Positions 44,516-52,979 of a stretch of DNA of 64,000 bases are shown piece after piece. Every line of letters begins with the position of its first letter. The stretch's first letter is position 1. The stretch is from Oligoflexia bacterium (GTDB lineage Bacteria > Bdellovibrionota > UBA1018), in the NCBI GenBank assembly GCA_023701205.1, contig JAMPXJ010000023.1, positions 1-64,000 on the forward strand, in the 5' to 3' direction. The position numbers were made by a program, and so were the translations under genes. Below the pieces are notes generated by a model. It worked only from the letters and a program-made list of their open reading frames with translations, was not told where the DNA came from and made no database searches.

Positions 44516-45163
44516 TCATTTGGCTCCGCTGCCAAGAGTGGACGTTGTGAGATACTCACCGATCTGCTCGTTATTGAATTTGCCGTCCGTAGCTGCCTGT
44601 TCGAGCGCCGTGGCTATCGGCGTGAGTCCCAGAATGAGGGTGTCCCCTGCCGCGATGCTCACTGCGGGGCTGAAGCTGAAATGAAATTCGAGATCCTTGG
44701 TCAGGGCAGCCCCGTTATATCTCATGGAGTAATTGGCGCCGGAGCAGTTTTCGGGATCCAAATGGAGCTCGACATCCAGCTGCTTCAAGATGAAATTCAC
44801 GGGAGCGATGAACGATCCCCAACGTTTTGGATTTCCAGAGCCCGAGACATCGATCAATCCAAGAATGGCCTCGATGGAGGCCGACCCGTTCTGGGTAACG
44901 GGATTTCCGTCCGAGTTCGTCATCCGGAGCTTGGTGACGCAAAATCTGAATTCAGTGACCGCCGCCGCGAAGGCGGGGGTGATTCCCAGCCAACGATCGA
45001 ATGGAAGCGAAAGCGACGCGCTATTGGCGTAAGAGGCGCTTTCGATCGTGATCACCGGATTTCCGATGGTGGTCCCTCCTTCGCCGCCACAGGCGCTCAG
45101 CCCGATGGCCAGCAGGGCGAGCGCCACGGTTCGTCGTGAGAGAAACAGAAACGTGGGATTCAT
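44516..45163 (-). CDS. Putative lipoprotein, family member B
   Basis: The 215-residue product has a signal ending in GLSACGGEGG, a clear lipobox. A further hydrophobic Ala-rich stretch (PAFAAAVTEFRFCVTKLRM) leads into a Cys-containing strand, then GLIDVSGSG and a region with ENCSGANYSMRYNG and LEFHFSFSPAVSI. The CSGANY phrase and the overall layout are shared with the lipoprotein at 46043-46711; the protein at 4216-4800 is more distant. Its start overlaps the stop of the TIGR02147 regulator gene (ATGA), so both are one operon. Confidence 0.85.
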   Translation of the reverse strand: MNPTFLFLSRRTVALALLAIGLSACGGEGGTTIGNPVITIESASYANSASLSLPFDRWLGITPAFAAAVTEFRFCVTKLRMTNSDGNPVTQNGSASIEAILGLIDVSGSGNPKRWGSFIAPVNFILKQLDVELHLDPENCSGANYSMRYNGAALTKDLEFHFSFSPAVSIAAGDTLILGLTPIATALEQAATDGKFNNEQIGEYLTTSTLGSGAK

Positions 45164-46032
45164 ACGGACTCCTTCTGCTTGACGGACTGCTCGACGGGTA
45201 CGGATCGGGTGAAGGGGATCAGCGCAAGCTCTACGAAGTAGACGGAGTTCCTGGAGCTCTCAGAGGAGCTTAGGTTCCGGATTTTCTCGAGGGCTTCGCT
45301 CAAGATGGCGCGGGCCTTCTCGATTGTCGCCGGATCAGCCGCGAAAGCATGGCCCACGAGACTGCGCTCCTCGCGAGGTGTGCCCTCGATCGAGTCCGCC
45401 GCCAAGGATAACATCTGCCGGTGGAATCCGCCGAGCGAAAGGCGATAGACGCCTCCGTCGCATTCGAGCCGCTTTTCTGGCGGCTTCGCGCCGCCATCCT
45501 TGCTGAGCTCGATGTAGTTGTTTTCCGAAAGAAAGCGGAGCGCTTCCCGGATCTCCTTGAGCTCCACATGGGGCCGGAGCCGTGCCTGGATCCAGCTCGC
45601 ATCCGCCATGAAGTCGGGCAGGCTCGCCATCTCGCGGATCGCGACGTAATACCAGCGACTGAGGTACTGGTACACCTCGAGTTCCCGCGGGTTTTTCTTG
45701 CGGTAGGAGCGGAAGCGCTTCATGCGCTCCAGGGCGCGTAGCCGGGTCTCCTGGTCCTGGGAGGTACCCAGGGTGACCAGGAGCCCGAAGTAGGCTAGTT
45801 GGGAGTCGCTGAGTTTGAGCAAGGGCTGGAGCTTTGCCGAGGCATTTGAGCTGAGGGGGCGGGCGCCCGAAAGAACCATGGAAAGATATGCCGGCGCGAG
45901 CCCGGCCGCTTTCGCGAGGCCTCGAAGCGAAAACCCGGACTGACTCGCTCGTTGGTGAGCGAGCCAGTCCTTGAGGAAAAAGCGGTAATCCAGATAGGCA
46001 TAGATATCGAGCTCTTCTCCTGGCGCCTTCAT
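45160..46032 (-). CDS. TIGR02147-family putative regulator (DUF4423)
   Basis: ATG 46032, with GAGG eight bases upstream, gives 290 residues. The N-terminus has the family pattern DIYAYLDYRFFLKDWLAHQRAS followed by a helix-turn-helix GFSLRGLAKAAGLAPAYLSMVLSGARPLS (about residues 30-58). The DUF4423 part follows with YQYLSRWYYVAIREMASLPDF, then a winged-helix-like segment EIREALRFLSENNYIELSKDGG. This is the large paralogous family first noted in Fibrobacter and also common in Bdellovibrio-like bacteria. Targets are unknown, but the operon and its repeated upstream sites suggest autoregulation. Confidence 0.9.
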   Translation of the reverse strand: MKAPGEELDIYAYLDYRFFLKDWLAHQRASQSGFSLRGLAKAAGLAPAYLSMVLSGARPLSSNASAKLQPLLKLSDSQLAYFGLLVTLGTSQDQETRLRALERMKRFRSYRKKNPRELEVYQYLSRWYYVAIREMASLPDFMADASWIQARLRPHVELKEIREALRFLSENNYIELSKDGGAKPPEKRLECDGGVYRLSLGGFHRQMLSLAADSIEGTPREERSLVGHAFAADPATIEKARAILSEALEKIRNLSSSESSRNSVYFVELALIPFTRSVPVEQSVKQKESV

Positions 46033-46042
46033 GCGCGTTTCC

Positions 46043-46711
46043 TCATTGGGCCTGGCCCACGCTGACTGTCTGGATCGAGCTGTCATCGAGGCCGGCGCCG
46101 AGCGAAACCATTCCGTTCACGATATTGCCAAGATAAAGCGTGATCGCCCTGCTGTCATCGACCGTGTAACCCCCAGGCGGGAAGTCGAAGCGGAACGAAA
46201 TGTCCTGCGTGACGTGACGCTCGCCCGTGGCGCCCGAGTTGAAAAGGACCGCATAGTTCGCTCCGGAACATAGCTCGGGCTTCGTGGCGATCGTGAACTT
46301 GATGTTTTTGAGGACGGTCCCGGGCTCGACATCCAGGGTGCCCAAGGCTTTGGCGGTGGTATCGGTCGGGCTGAAGTCCAGGAGTCCGGGTTTGAGAGGG
46401 GCCGCTGTCGAGCTGGCCTGGCTACCCGAGAGGAGTTCCCAGACCACTTCCGAGACGCACATCTTGAGGGTGTTGAAGGACGATACAGCGGCATAGGCGG
46501 GCTCAACACCGAGGATCCGCAGCAGAGACTCGCTCCCCCGGGCGAAGAGACGTTGCGAGAGAGCTTGAAAGTAGGCTTGGTCCGGGCCGGCGAGGGGATT
46601 GCTCTGGAGGGGGATACCGGTGCTCTCCTGTTTGCCGCAGCCGGCGGCGGCGAGAATCTGGATGAAGATCAGGACGGGCGCGGCATGCGATTTCAATATT
46701 CTCATACTCAT
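46043..46711 (-). CDS. Putative lipoprotein, family member C
   Basis: The 222-residue product has a signal ending in LAAAGCGKQE (lipobox). After a spacer, PAYAAVSSFNTLKMCVSEVVWEL corresponds to the Ala-rich lead and Cys-strand of members A and B. LLDFSPTDTTAKALGTLDVEPGTVLKNIKF and ELCSGANYAVLFNSG follow, and the C-terminus has ISFRFDFPPGGYTVDDSR. It is the first gene of the operon, ten bases before the regulator gene. ATG 46711 or 46705 may be the start. Confidence 0.85.
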   Translation of the reverse strand: MSMRILKSHAAPVLIFIQILAAAGCGKQESTGIPLQSNPLAGPDQAYFQALSQRLFARGSESLLRILGVEPAYAAVSSFNTLKMCVSEVVWELLSGSQASSTAAPLKPGLLDFSPTDTTAKALGTLDVEPGTVLKNIKFTIATKPELCSGANYAVLFNSGATGERHVTQDISFRFDFPPGGYTVDDSRAITLYLGNIVNGMVSLGAGLDDSSIQTVSVGQAQ

Positions 46712-46795
46712 ACTCCTTCATGGGGGGCTCTCACGCGATCCGGCACGGTGGCAGGCTGCTGGATCGCGGTAAATCTCGATTAGCCACCTAGACTC

Positions 46796-46824
46796 ATTGT
46801 GACGCATGGTGCTATACCTGTCAA
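46796..46824 (-). promoter_or_regulatory. Promoter of the lipoprotein/TIGR02147 operon
   Basis: On the minus strand TTGACA (complement of 46819-46824) and CACAAT (complement of 46796-46801) are 17 bp apart, the same pair as at the cold-shock gene. The leader to ATG 46711 would be about 80 nt. Confidence 0.6.
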
Positions 46825-46828
46825 CTAT

Positions 46829-46934
46829 TGTGAACATGAAAATAGATTAAAATTAATGAAAAGCAATAAAACCAATTAGATAGGATTGGAAATGTTCACT
46901 TAATGCTGAACTTCATCTGTACAAATGTGAACAT
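46829..46934. promoter_or_regulatory. Three TGTGAACAT-type sites, putative operators
   Basis: TGTGAACAT occurs at 46829-46837 and 46926-46934, and the inverted near-copy ATGTTCACT at 46892-46900. The last also forms GTTCA-n8-TGAAC with 46905-46909. All lie in an AT-rich island of about 160 bp upstream of the operon promoter. They are candidate binding sites for the TIGR02147 protein encoded in the operon. Confidence 0.5.
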
Positions 46935-46992
46935 TACGTACTCGTTGAGTGGGGGTTGAGCAACGAGAGGCGAGAAACCGGAGAAGCGGCCT

Positions 46993-47307
46993 TCATCGAG
47001 ATGAAATTCTTCGAGCAGCCCGGCGGTCGTAGAGCTGCCAGATCTTCTTCACGCCAAAACCGCTGAGCAATCCGATGGCGCCTACGCCGCTCCAGGCGAA
47101 GACGCGGCTGCGCGAAGCCTGTTCCGACGCCCGCTCGATGGGGTGCGAGGCGCGGATGAGCCGACCCTGCACGTGCCTGAGCCTGGCCAGGGTGTGGTCG
47201 ACGCGGTGCTTGAGCTTGTCCAGAGCGAGGCTCAGGTTGCGATTGCTCAGCTCCGCCTCCTGCTCGGCCAGGCGAACTTCAGGGGAAGGGGACTCGTGAT
47301 CTTTCAT
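46993..47307 (-). CDS. Small membrane protein (DUF3618/YqjD-like)
   Basis: The 104-residue product has an amphipathic helical region (ELSNRNLSLALDKLKHRVDHTLARLRHVQGRLIRAS), one membrane helix (about 69-87, VFAWSGVGAIGLLSGFGVKKI) and a basic tail. The layout matches DUF3618 or YqjD/ElaB tail-anchored proteins. It starts within the stop of the next gene upstream (four-base overlap), a pairing common for this family and Holin-X proteins. Confidence 0.7.
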   Translation of the reverse strand: MKDHESPSPEVRLAEQEAELSNRNLSLALDKLKHRVDHTLARLRHVQGRLIRASHPIERASEQASRSRVFAWSGVGAIGLLSGFGVKKIWQLYDRRAARRISSR

Positions 47308-47750
47308 GCGGATCTCCTTTTTTCGGCGATGGTCTCGAGCTGGGTCTCGACGGTCAGTCGCTGGTTGCGCAGGCTCTCGCGGAGCCGCGGCAGGTTGCGT
47401 TCCTCCGCGGAGATCGCCTTGAGCTGACGGCGTGCGAGCAGGCCGCCCACGACCACCATGACGGTACCCACGATCATCGAGCTGAGCCAGTAGTTGCCGC
47501 CGAGAAGCTTGCCCAGCCCGATCACCAGAAAAGCGAGCAGGGGCAGCAGTCCGCCGATCGCGAGAACCGCGAAGATCGCCGCGGCGGCTCCGCGGCGGCC
47601 GAGGCGGTTGAGAGTGTCCTTGCTTTCGGCGCGGGCGAGTCGCAGCTCGCTGCGGATGACATCCTGGAAGCGTGCGGCGATTTCGCGCATGATCTGCGAA
47701 TAAGGCCCTTCATTCGGAGGAAATTCCGGCGACGGTTGCGTATTGGCCAT
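47304..47750 (-). CDS. Holin-X/YqjE-like membrane protein
   Basis: The 148-residue product has an N-terminal helix (PYSQIMREIAARFQDVIRSELRLARAES) followed by two membrane helices (about 56-80 and 87-107) with GLGKLLGGNYWLSSMIVG between them, and a charged coiled C-terminus. It fits the putative Actinobacterial Holin-X/phage holin 3_6 family, which is chromosomal and not evidence of a phage here. The role is unknown; stress-related membrane tuning is inferred from relatives. Confidence 0.75.
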   Translation of the reverse strand: MANTQPSPEFPPNEGPYSQIMREIAARFQDVIRSELRLARAESKDTLNRLGRRGAAAAIFAVLAIGGLLPLLAFLVIGLGKLLGGNYWLSSMIVGTVMVVVGGLLARRQLKAISAEERNLPRLRESLRNQRLTVETQLETIAEKRRSA

Positions 47751-47841
47751 AATGCCTGAGCGGCTGCAAGGCGCGGGCCCCGGCGGGAGCGCGGCAGACG
47801 GGCAGCAAGTGATCAGCAGGCGGGCAGCGGTGGCAGGCGGC

Positions 47842-48342
47842 TCAAGAAAGCAGGTCCTTCAGCGCGTTGTGCGCCAAGCCGCCCTGACGCTCGAACTCGA
47901 GCTGGGCGCTGGTCTTCTGAAGGCGGAAGAACAGCTGCTTGAGCATTCCATGCAGGATACGTTTGGCGGCGGCCGGGTGCAGGTCCAGGAACTGCTCGAA
48001 ATTCTTCTTCGTGATCACCAGAAGCGTCACGTAGTCGATCGCCTGGATGTTGGCGGTGCGTTTGACGTTCTGGAAAAGCGCGGCTTCGCCGAAATAGTCG
48101 CCCGGATTGAGCGAGGTGATGATGACCTCCTCACCGATCTTTCCGCGGGTCACCTTGGCTGTTCCGGACCGCAGGAGGAAAAACTCGTCGCTGAGCTCGC
48201 CCTCGTGGATGATCACCGATTCGGACTCGAGCTCGCGGGTCTCGAACTGGGCGGCCAGGAGCTCGAGGTCTCCGGCCGGGAGCTCCCGGAAAATATTCAC
48301 GGTCTTGAGAAAAGTGGCATTCAGGTTCGTCGAGGGCGTCAT
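47842..48342 (-). CDS. Cyclic-nucleotide-binding domain protein without DNA-binding domain
   Basis: The 166-residue product is a single cNMP-binding beta-roll (about 15-130) with a C-terminal helix and no helix-turn-helix. The phosphate-binding cassette GDYFGEAALFQNVKRTANIQA retains the Glu and Arg needed to bind a cyclic nucleotide. VIIHEGELSDEFFLLRSGTAKV matches the first strands. It would act by protein contacts, perhaps with the envelope genes next to it. Confidence 0.9.
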   Translation of the reverse strand: MTPSTNLNATFLKTVNIFRELPAGDLELLAAQFETRELESESVIIHEGELSDEFFLLRSGTAKVTRGKIGEEVIITSLNPGDYFGEAALFQNVKRTANIQAIDYVTLLVITKKNFEQFLDLHPAAAKRILHGMLKQLFFRLQKTSAQLEFERQGGLAHNALKDLLS

Positions 48343-48399
48343 GAAAAAATTGTAGCCGTTCGCGGCCGGGGAGCAACTGATATTCTATTCCGTAGAATT

Positions 48400-49431
48400 C
48401 TATTCCGTCACGACGATCACGCGAAGCTTGTGCATCCCGGCCGTGGTGTTGAAGGTCGGCTGCGCGGGAGGGGGTACCGCGCCCGGGATGAACTCAAGAA
48501 CGTTAGGCATGCTGAAAGTGGGCGCTGCCACCGGCGTGCTGGCCAGAACCGCCCGCGTGGCCTCACCCGCTCCGGCGAGCGGGGATGCGGCGGCCGGCTG
48601 GTTCTTGTCGGGCGTGACATCGATGAGCACGGCCTTTTGGAAGGTATTGTCATTGACCTTAGCCACGCTCGCGACGGAGGCGAGCTGCCGGGAGTCGAGA
48701 GTCACGGGCTTTTCCAGCGGCGCATCCCCTTGTTTGGCCGAGAGCTGCATGCCAGCCGTGAGGCTGACCACCTTGGGAGGTTCGGCTTTGGCGGATGCCG
48801 GGCCTCGGGCGGCGTCGGGGGACGCCTGCTTGGCCACATCGACCTGCCCTTGGATGACCGTGATTTCGGTTTTCGCCTGCGGGGCGGCGGGTGCGCCCGC
48901 GAGAGCGGTGGGGGCAGCCGCCGCCGCGAGGCCGCGTAGCTCCGAAAGATTCCGGACCTCGGATCTCACCACGAACTCGGTGCCTCGCACCCCCATGGTC
49001 GCCGTGGGAGTGCGGACCTTGAATCGGCCCTTGCCGGTAAGCTTCTGGGTGACCGCGGTCCGCATCGTGCCGTACATCATGCTGACATCGACCTGACGGT
49101 CGGTCCCGGTATTGGCCGCATAGCCGTCGACCTTGAAAAGGGCTGACGGCCCGAGGTCCACGATGCTCTTGTCCCTCAGCAGCAGCTTGAGCTTGCCATT
49201 GCTCGAGGTGTTGACGACATCGCCAGCCCGGACCGGATCCCCGGCCTTGGCGGGCTTGAGACCCGAGCTTTCGCGTCCGTCGGGTCGGATGAACGCCACG
49301 CCCTCGACAGAGACGACTTCACCGGCCGCGGGGACCGGTTCGGCCGCACGGACCGGCGATGCCGGCAGGAACGCCGGGGCCAGGACAAGGATCAGGATGG
49401 GTAAACAACCACTCACGTACCGCATTTCCAT
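48400..49431 (-). CDS. Exported FecR-domain protein
   Basis: The 343-residue product has a signal peptide (cut near PVRAA) and a FecR domain at about 35-170. The domain contains VEGVAFIRPDG, AGDPVRAGDVVNTSSNGKLKLLLRDKSIVDLGPSALFKV and the family tail VRTPTATMGVRGTEFVV. The rest is Ala/Pro-rich. Without the cytoplasmic anti-sigma part of classic FecR, it is a periplasmic member of the family. The start is ATG 49431 or 49425. It is divergent from the TPR/barrel gene with only a few bases between. Confidence 0.9.
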   Translation of the reverse strand: MEMRYVSGCLPILILVLAPAFLPASPVRAAEPVPAAGEVVSVEGVAFIRPDGRESSGLKPAKAGDPVRAGDVVNTSSNGKLKLLLRDKSIVDLGPSALFKVDGYAANTGTDRQVDVSMMYGTMRTAVTQKLTGKGRFKVRTPTATMGVRGTEFVVRSEVRNLSELRGLAAAAAPTALAGAPAAPQAKTEITVIQGQVDVAKQASPDAARGPASAKAEPPKVVSLTAGMQLSAKQGDAPLEKPVTLDSRQLASVASVAKVNDNTFQKAVLIDVTPDKNQPAAASPLAGAGEATRAVLASTPVAAPTFSMPNVLEFIPGAVPPPAQPTFNTTAGMHKLRVIVVTE

Positions 49432-49491
49432 CTATGGTAGACTGTTGGCATGCCTTGGACAATCTGTGTCTTTTCTGACCCGGTCAAATCG

Positions 49492-51033
49492 ATGCCGAAA
49501 GGCGTTCCAGCGGTTCCGCTTCTGCTATTGTGCCTGGCGCTCGGGCCCCGGGGGCTTGCCCTGGCCGAGGATTCCCACCCTGGCATTGGCATTGAATCCA
49601 TGTATTCCGAAGCCGTGCTGGCCTATAACCGCAAGCAGGGCGCGGAGGCGCTCCGGATCCTCGATGAGCTGCTCAAGGCGGCCCCGAATCACGTGGAGGC
49701 ACTGGAGCTCAAGGCGCTCACTCTCAAGACGAAAGGCGACGACGCCCGCTCGCTCGAGGTATATCAGCGCCTGGTGAGCCTCAAGGCGCCCGGAGAAAGA
49801 GGGCCTTATCATTTCGAGATCGGGGTGATCCTGCACCGGCAGAAGAAGTTCGAGGTCGCCAAGCCGCACTTCCGGAAGGCGATCGAGCTGCGGTTCAACG
49901 ATGTCACGAGCCATCTTTTCCTGGGGCTGATGGCCTTTTCCGCAGGGGAGCTGTCGGCGGCCCAGGAGTCCTTCGCCGTCGTGAAGTCCTCGGCCGCGGA
50001 TGAGTTGCGAGTGGTGGCGCGATATTATCTCGGGCTGATCCATTTCAAGAACGGTTACGGGCCGGGGGGAACCTCCGAGCTCACCGCCGCGCGCGAGCTG
50101 GCGTCGGAGCTTCCCGAAAGCAAGATGGCCCGGGATATCCACGCGGCCGCGGAAAAGATCCTGGCACCCTTCAACCGGGAACAGAATTTCGCCCACGCTT
50201 CGCTCATGGGGCAATACGACAGCAACATCTCGCTGCTGCCGGCGACCGGAGCCTCGGGCAAGGCCACGCCCAAGCTGAACCTCGCGGGGGGCTTCGGGAG
50301 GATGGGCTCGCCCATGGCCACGATCCAGTGGGTCGTGGCCTATCGCCTCCTGTTCAATCGCAACCTGAGCGATGAGGCGCGCGATTACGAATTCTTCACC
50401 AATATCCCGTCCTTCTACCTGAATTACAAGCCGCTGGGCACGACCACTGCCGGCCTGAAGGCGGAGGGGAGCTTCGCGTTCCAGAACCAGGCCGAGTCCC
50501 CGGGCTCCGCCTCGCGCATTTTCCGCAAGTACAATCTGGGTGCCGATCTCGGTCTCTACGTGAAGCATCAGCTCGACCGGCACGCGCAGCTCCAGCTCGA
50601 CGCGGGGATTCGGCCGCAGAGATATTTCAGCGAAAGCGGGCTGAACGGAAACACCTTCCTGGGCCGGCTCGGCTTCCGGCGCGAGTTCTCGCGCGCGCTG
50701 AACCCGTCTTTCTCGGCCAGCCTCGAGAGGAACGGGGCTGCTGCCGCGGATTCACGGTACCTGGCCGTCGGCGGAGGCATCGCGAATGTCCTGCGCCTGG
50801 ATGGCGATCTCGTCGTGAATCTTTCGCTGGACTACCTTTCGACGGCTTATCGGGAGTCTTCCGCGGGGCGAGCCGACCGCAGCCTGAGCGCGCGCGCGAG
50901 CTTCTCGCGCCCGCTCGGCGCCCGTTTCTCGCTCGTGGGAGAGGGGAGCTTCACTCACAATGTCTCGAGCGTCGCGGAAACCTACTCTTACCAACGGGCG
51001 CTCTTCGGGCTCGGAGTGAGCTGGGTGCTCTGA
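49492..51033 (+). CDS. TPR plus outer-membrane barrel protein
   Basis: ATG 49492 gives 513 residues (an ATG at 49450 lacks a better site). A signal peptide (cut near GLALA) is followed by tetratricopeptide-like helices (about 35-205; AVLAYNRKQGAEALRILDELLKAAPNHVEALELKA). Then comes a barrel domain with the phrase ASLMGQYDSNISLLPA, typical of DUF560/SLAM-like outer-membrane proteins, and alternating strands to the end (GVSWVL). It could assist lipoprotein or surface-protein export. Its partner is probably the FecR-domain protein encoded divergently; that is inference. Confidence 0.85.
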   Translation: MPKGVPAVPLLLLCLALGPRGLALAEDSHPGIGIESMYSEAVLAYNRKQGAEALRILDELLKAAPNHVEALELKALTLKTKGDDARSLEVYQRLVSLKAPGERGPYHFEIGVILHRQKKFEVAKPHFRKAIELRFNDVTSHLFLGLMAFSAGELSAAQESFAVVKSSAADELRVVARYYLGLIHFKNGYGPGGTSELTAARELASELPESKMARDIHAAAEKILAPFNREQNFAHASLMGQYDSNISLLPATGASGKATPKLNLAGGFGRMGSPMATIQWVVAYRLLFNRNLSDEARDYEFFTNIPSFYLNYKPLGTTTAGLKAEGSFAFQNQAESPGSASRIFRKYNLGADLGLYVKHQLDRHAQLQLDAGIRPQRYFSESGLNGNTFLGRLGFRREFSRALNPSFSASLERNGAAAADSRYLAVGGGIANVLRLDGDLVVNLSLDYLSTAYRESSAGRADRSLSARASFSRPLGARFSLVGEGSFTHNVSSVAETYSYQRALFGLGVSWVL

Positions 51034-51043
51034 GCGATACCGG

Positions 51044-52927
51044 CTAGGCGGCCTCAGCCGCGGGACGTGCCGCGAACCGGGTCTTCGCCGGAATCGTGGC
51101 CAACACCACGGTGACATCGTCCGCGCGGCTGTTGCCCGCCTCTTCCAGGAAGGTCATGAAGTCCTGCATGAGCCCCTGACAGAGCGCCGCCGCCTCGCTC
51201 TCGCGAGAATGGGAGGCGGCGAGGGATTGCAGGATCGTCTTTTTCGGAAGGCGCTTGCCGGCGGGATTCTCGCATTCGATCAGGCCGTCGGTGAACCACA
51301 GCAGCGTGTCACCCGGCTCGAGCTGATAGGCGGCCGCCTCGATCTTGAGATCGCGGTCGTAGCCCAGGGGCATGCCTTTTCCGCCGGTCAGCGGGATGAA
51401 CTTATAAGGGGTTTCGCCGCCGCCTTCGGCCGGCGGGCGCAGGAGGTAGGGCGTGCAGTGAGAGGCGTTGCACAGCCAGAGCTTGCCTGTGCGCAAATCG
51501 ATCTCGGCGGCGACGAAGGTCATCATCGACTTGTTTCCCGCCGCGTTGAGGATCGCGTCGTTGAGATGCTCCACGAGATGGGAAATCGCGGAACCGGCGC
51601 TGTCTTGCGACGAGGAATCGCGACGCAGCGACTCGTTGAATACCGTGAACGCCCCGTGCGCCACCGCGGTCATCAGCGCGGCCGAGACTCCGTGGCCCGT
51701 CACGTCGCCGATGACGACGATCAGCCGGTCGCCATGCCGCGCGTAGGACCACCAGTCCCCCGCGCACTCGGAAGCGGGAAGATAACGTCCGGAGAGCTTG
51801 AGCTGGGCATCCTCGAAGCCTTCGGCGGGGAAAAACCAGCTTTGCACGGTCTGGGCGGTTTCGAGCTCCTTCTGCAGCCGGGCTTTCTCGGCGGACTTCT
51901 CCATCAGCTCGTCTATCTTGTCGGCCATCGTGTTGAAGGAAAAGGCGAGATCGCTGACCTCGTCGCGAACGTCATTGGCAAACGAAACGCGAGCCGTGAA
52001 GTCGCCGCGCGCGATGCCCTGGGTGACGTTCCAGATCCGCCGAAGCCGCCCGGTCAGGCTGCGAGCGAAGAGCAGGGTGACGGCAATGCCGAGCGAGAGC
52101 ACGCTCAAGCCCATTACCAGCGAGCGGCGCACGAGCCCGTGGACGGCCTTGAAGGCCACTGCCTTGGGCGTATAGCCCACGGCCATCATTCGCCCATGAC
52201 GGAGCCGATGGTAGGCGACGATCGTCTCGCCTTCGGGTCCGGTCCAGTCGCGCACGCTCGAATCGAACTCGCTTTCAAAGAGCGCGGCATCGAGCGCCGC
52301 GGGCTCGGCTTGGATCGGTATGCCCGTGGCGTCGAGCAGCTTCAGGGGCGAAGCGCCTTCTTTCCTGAAGCTTTTCAGGTCGAGCGAGACGATCGCGAGA
52401 TAGGCAACGCTGTTGCCGTCGCCGAGCGAGGTGCGGCCGCCGATGGGAATGGTGTTTTCCCTGGACGGCCCCACGAGGAAATTCCGCTGCGCGAATACCG
52501 AGGGGCGCCAGCCGAGCTTCCCGAGAAGCTCCTCGGATTCCTGGGTGCGCTCCCCCAGCGCGCGAGCGACCACGAAGGAGGTATCGTTTTCCGCCCGAAG
52601 GAGAAGGAAAGTGGAGAGCCCGGCCTGGATTCCCAGGGTACGGAACGTGTTTGAGAGCGCTTCGTCCCGGCCGTCGCCGTCCGCGACCTCCGATCCGGCG
52701 AGCTGCGCCAGGAGCGTCGCGACCGCTTGCGCTTTTTCGACCTGGGCATCCACGGCGTCCGCCATCATCTGCACGCGGGTCTGACTGTGGTCGTAGATAT
52801 AGGTGACCTTGTCGTCGACGATGAGGTGGGTTCCCATGTACACGTACGACAGCAGGCTCAAGGCGAGCGAGCTCGCGATCAGGGCGACGATTTTCCATCG
52901 AATGGGTAATCGGATGCCTATCCTCAC
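51044..52927 (-). CDS. Membrane-bound SpoIIE/RsbU-type PP2C phosphatase
   Basis: The 627-residue product has a membrane helix (about 12-30), an extracytoplasmic sensor region (about 31-260), and a second helix (about 265-287). A HAMP domain (about 290-345, NVTQGIARGDFTARVSFANDVRDEVSDL) and a C-terminal SpoIIE domain follow. Catalytic metal motifs are VVIGDVTGHGVSAALM, FTDGLIE and ADDVTVVLA. It would dephosphorylate a STAS-domain anti-sigma antagonist in response to an external signal. It is convergent with the TPR/barrel gene and divergent from the FecR-like gene at 52980. Confidence 0.93.
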   Translation of the reverse strand: MRIGIRLPIRWKIVALIASSLALSLLSYVYMGTHLIVDDKVTYIYDHSQTRVQMMADAVDAQVEKAQAVATLLAQLAGSEVADGDGRDEALSNTFRTLGIQAGLSTFLLLRAENDTSFVVARALGERTQESEELLGKLGWRPSVFAQRNFLVGPSRENTIPIGGRTSLGDGNSVAYLAIVSLDLKSFRKEGASPLKLLDATGIPIQAEPAALDAALFESEFDSSVRDWTGPEGETIVAYHRLRHGRMMAVGYTPKAVAFKAVHGLVRRSLVMGLSVLSLGIAVTLLFARSLTGRLRRIWNVTQGIARGDFTARVSFANDVRDEVSDLAFSFNTMADKIDELMEKSAEKARLQKELETAQTVQSWFFPAEGFEDAQLKLSGRYLPASECAGDWWSYARHGDRLIVVIGDVTGHGVSAALMTAVAHGAFTVFNESLRRDSSSQDSAGSAISHLVEHLNDAILNAAGNKSMMTFVAAEIDLRTGKLWLCNASHCTPYLLRPPAEGGGETPYKFIPLTGGKGMPLGYDRDLKIEAAAYQLEPGDTLLWFTDGLIECENPAGKRLPKKTILQSLAASHSRESEAAALCQGLMQDFMTFLEEAGNSRADDVTVVLATIPAKTRFAARPAAEAA

Positions 52928-52979
52928 GTGAACCTTATCGGCGGTTCAGGAATTCACCTGAGTTTCCGATAAAGGATTG

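Noticed and set aside
47304..47750. Holin-like protein considered as a sign of a prophage
   Set aside because: This family is widespread on bacterial chromosomes, and no phage structural, lysis or integrase gene is nearby.
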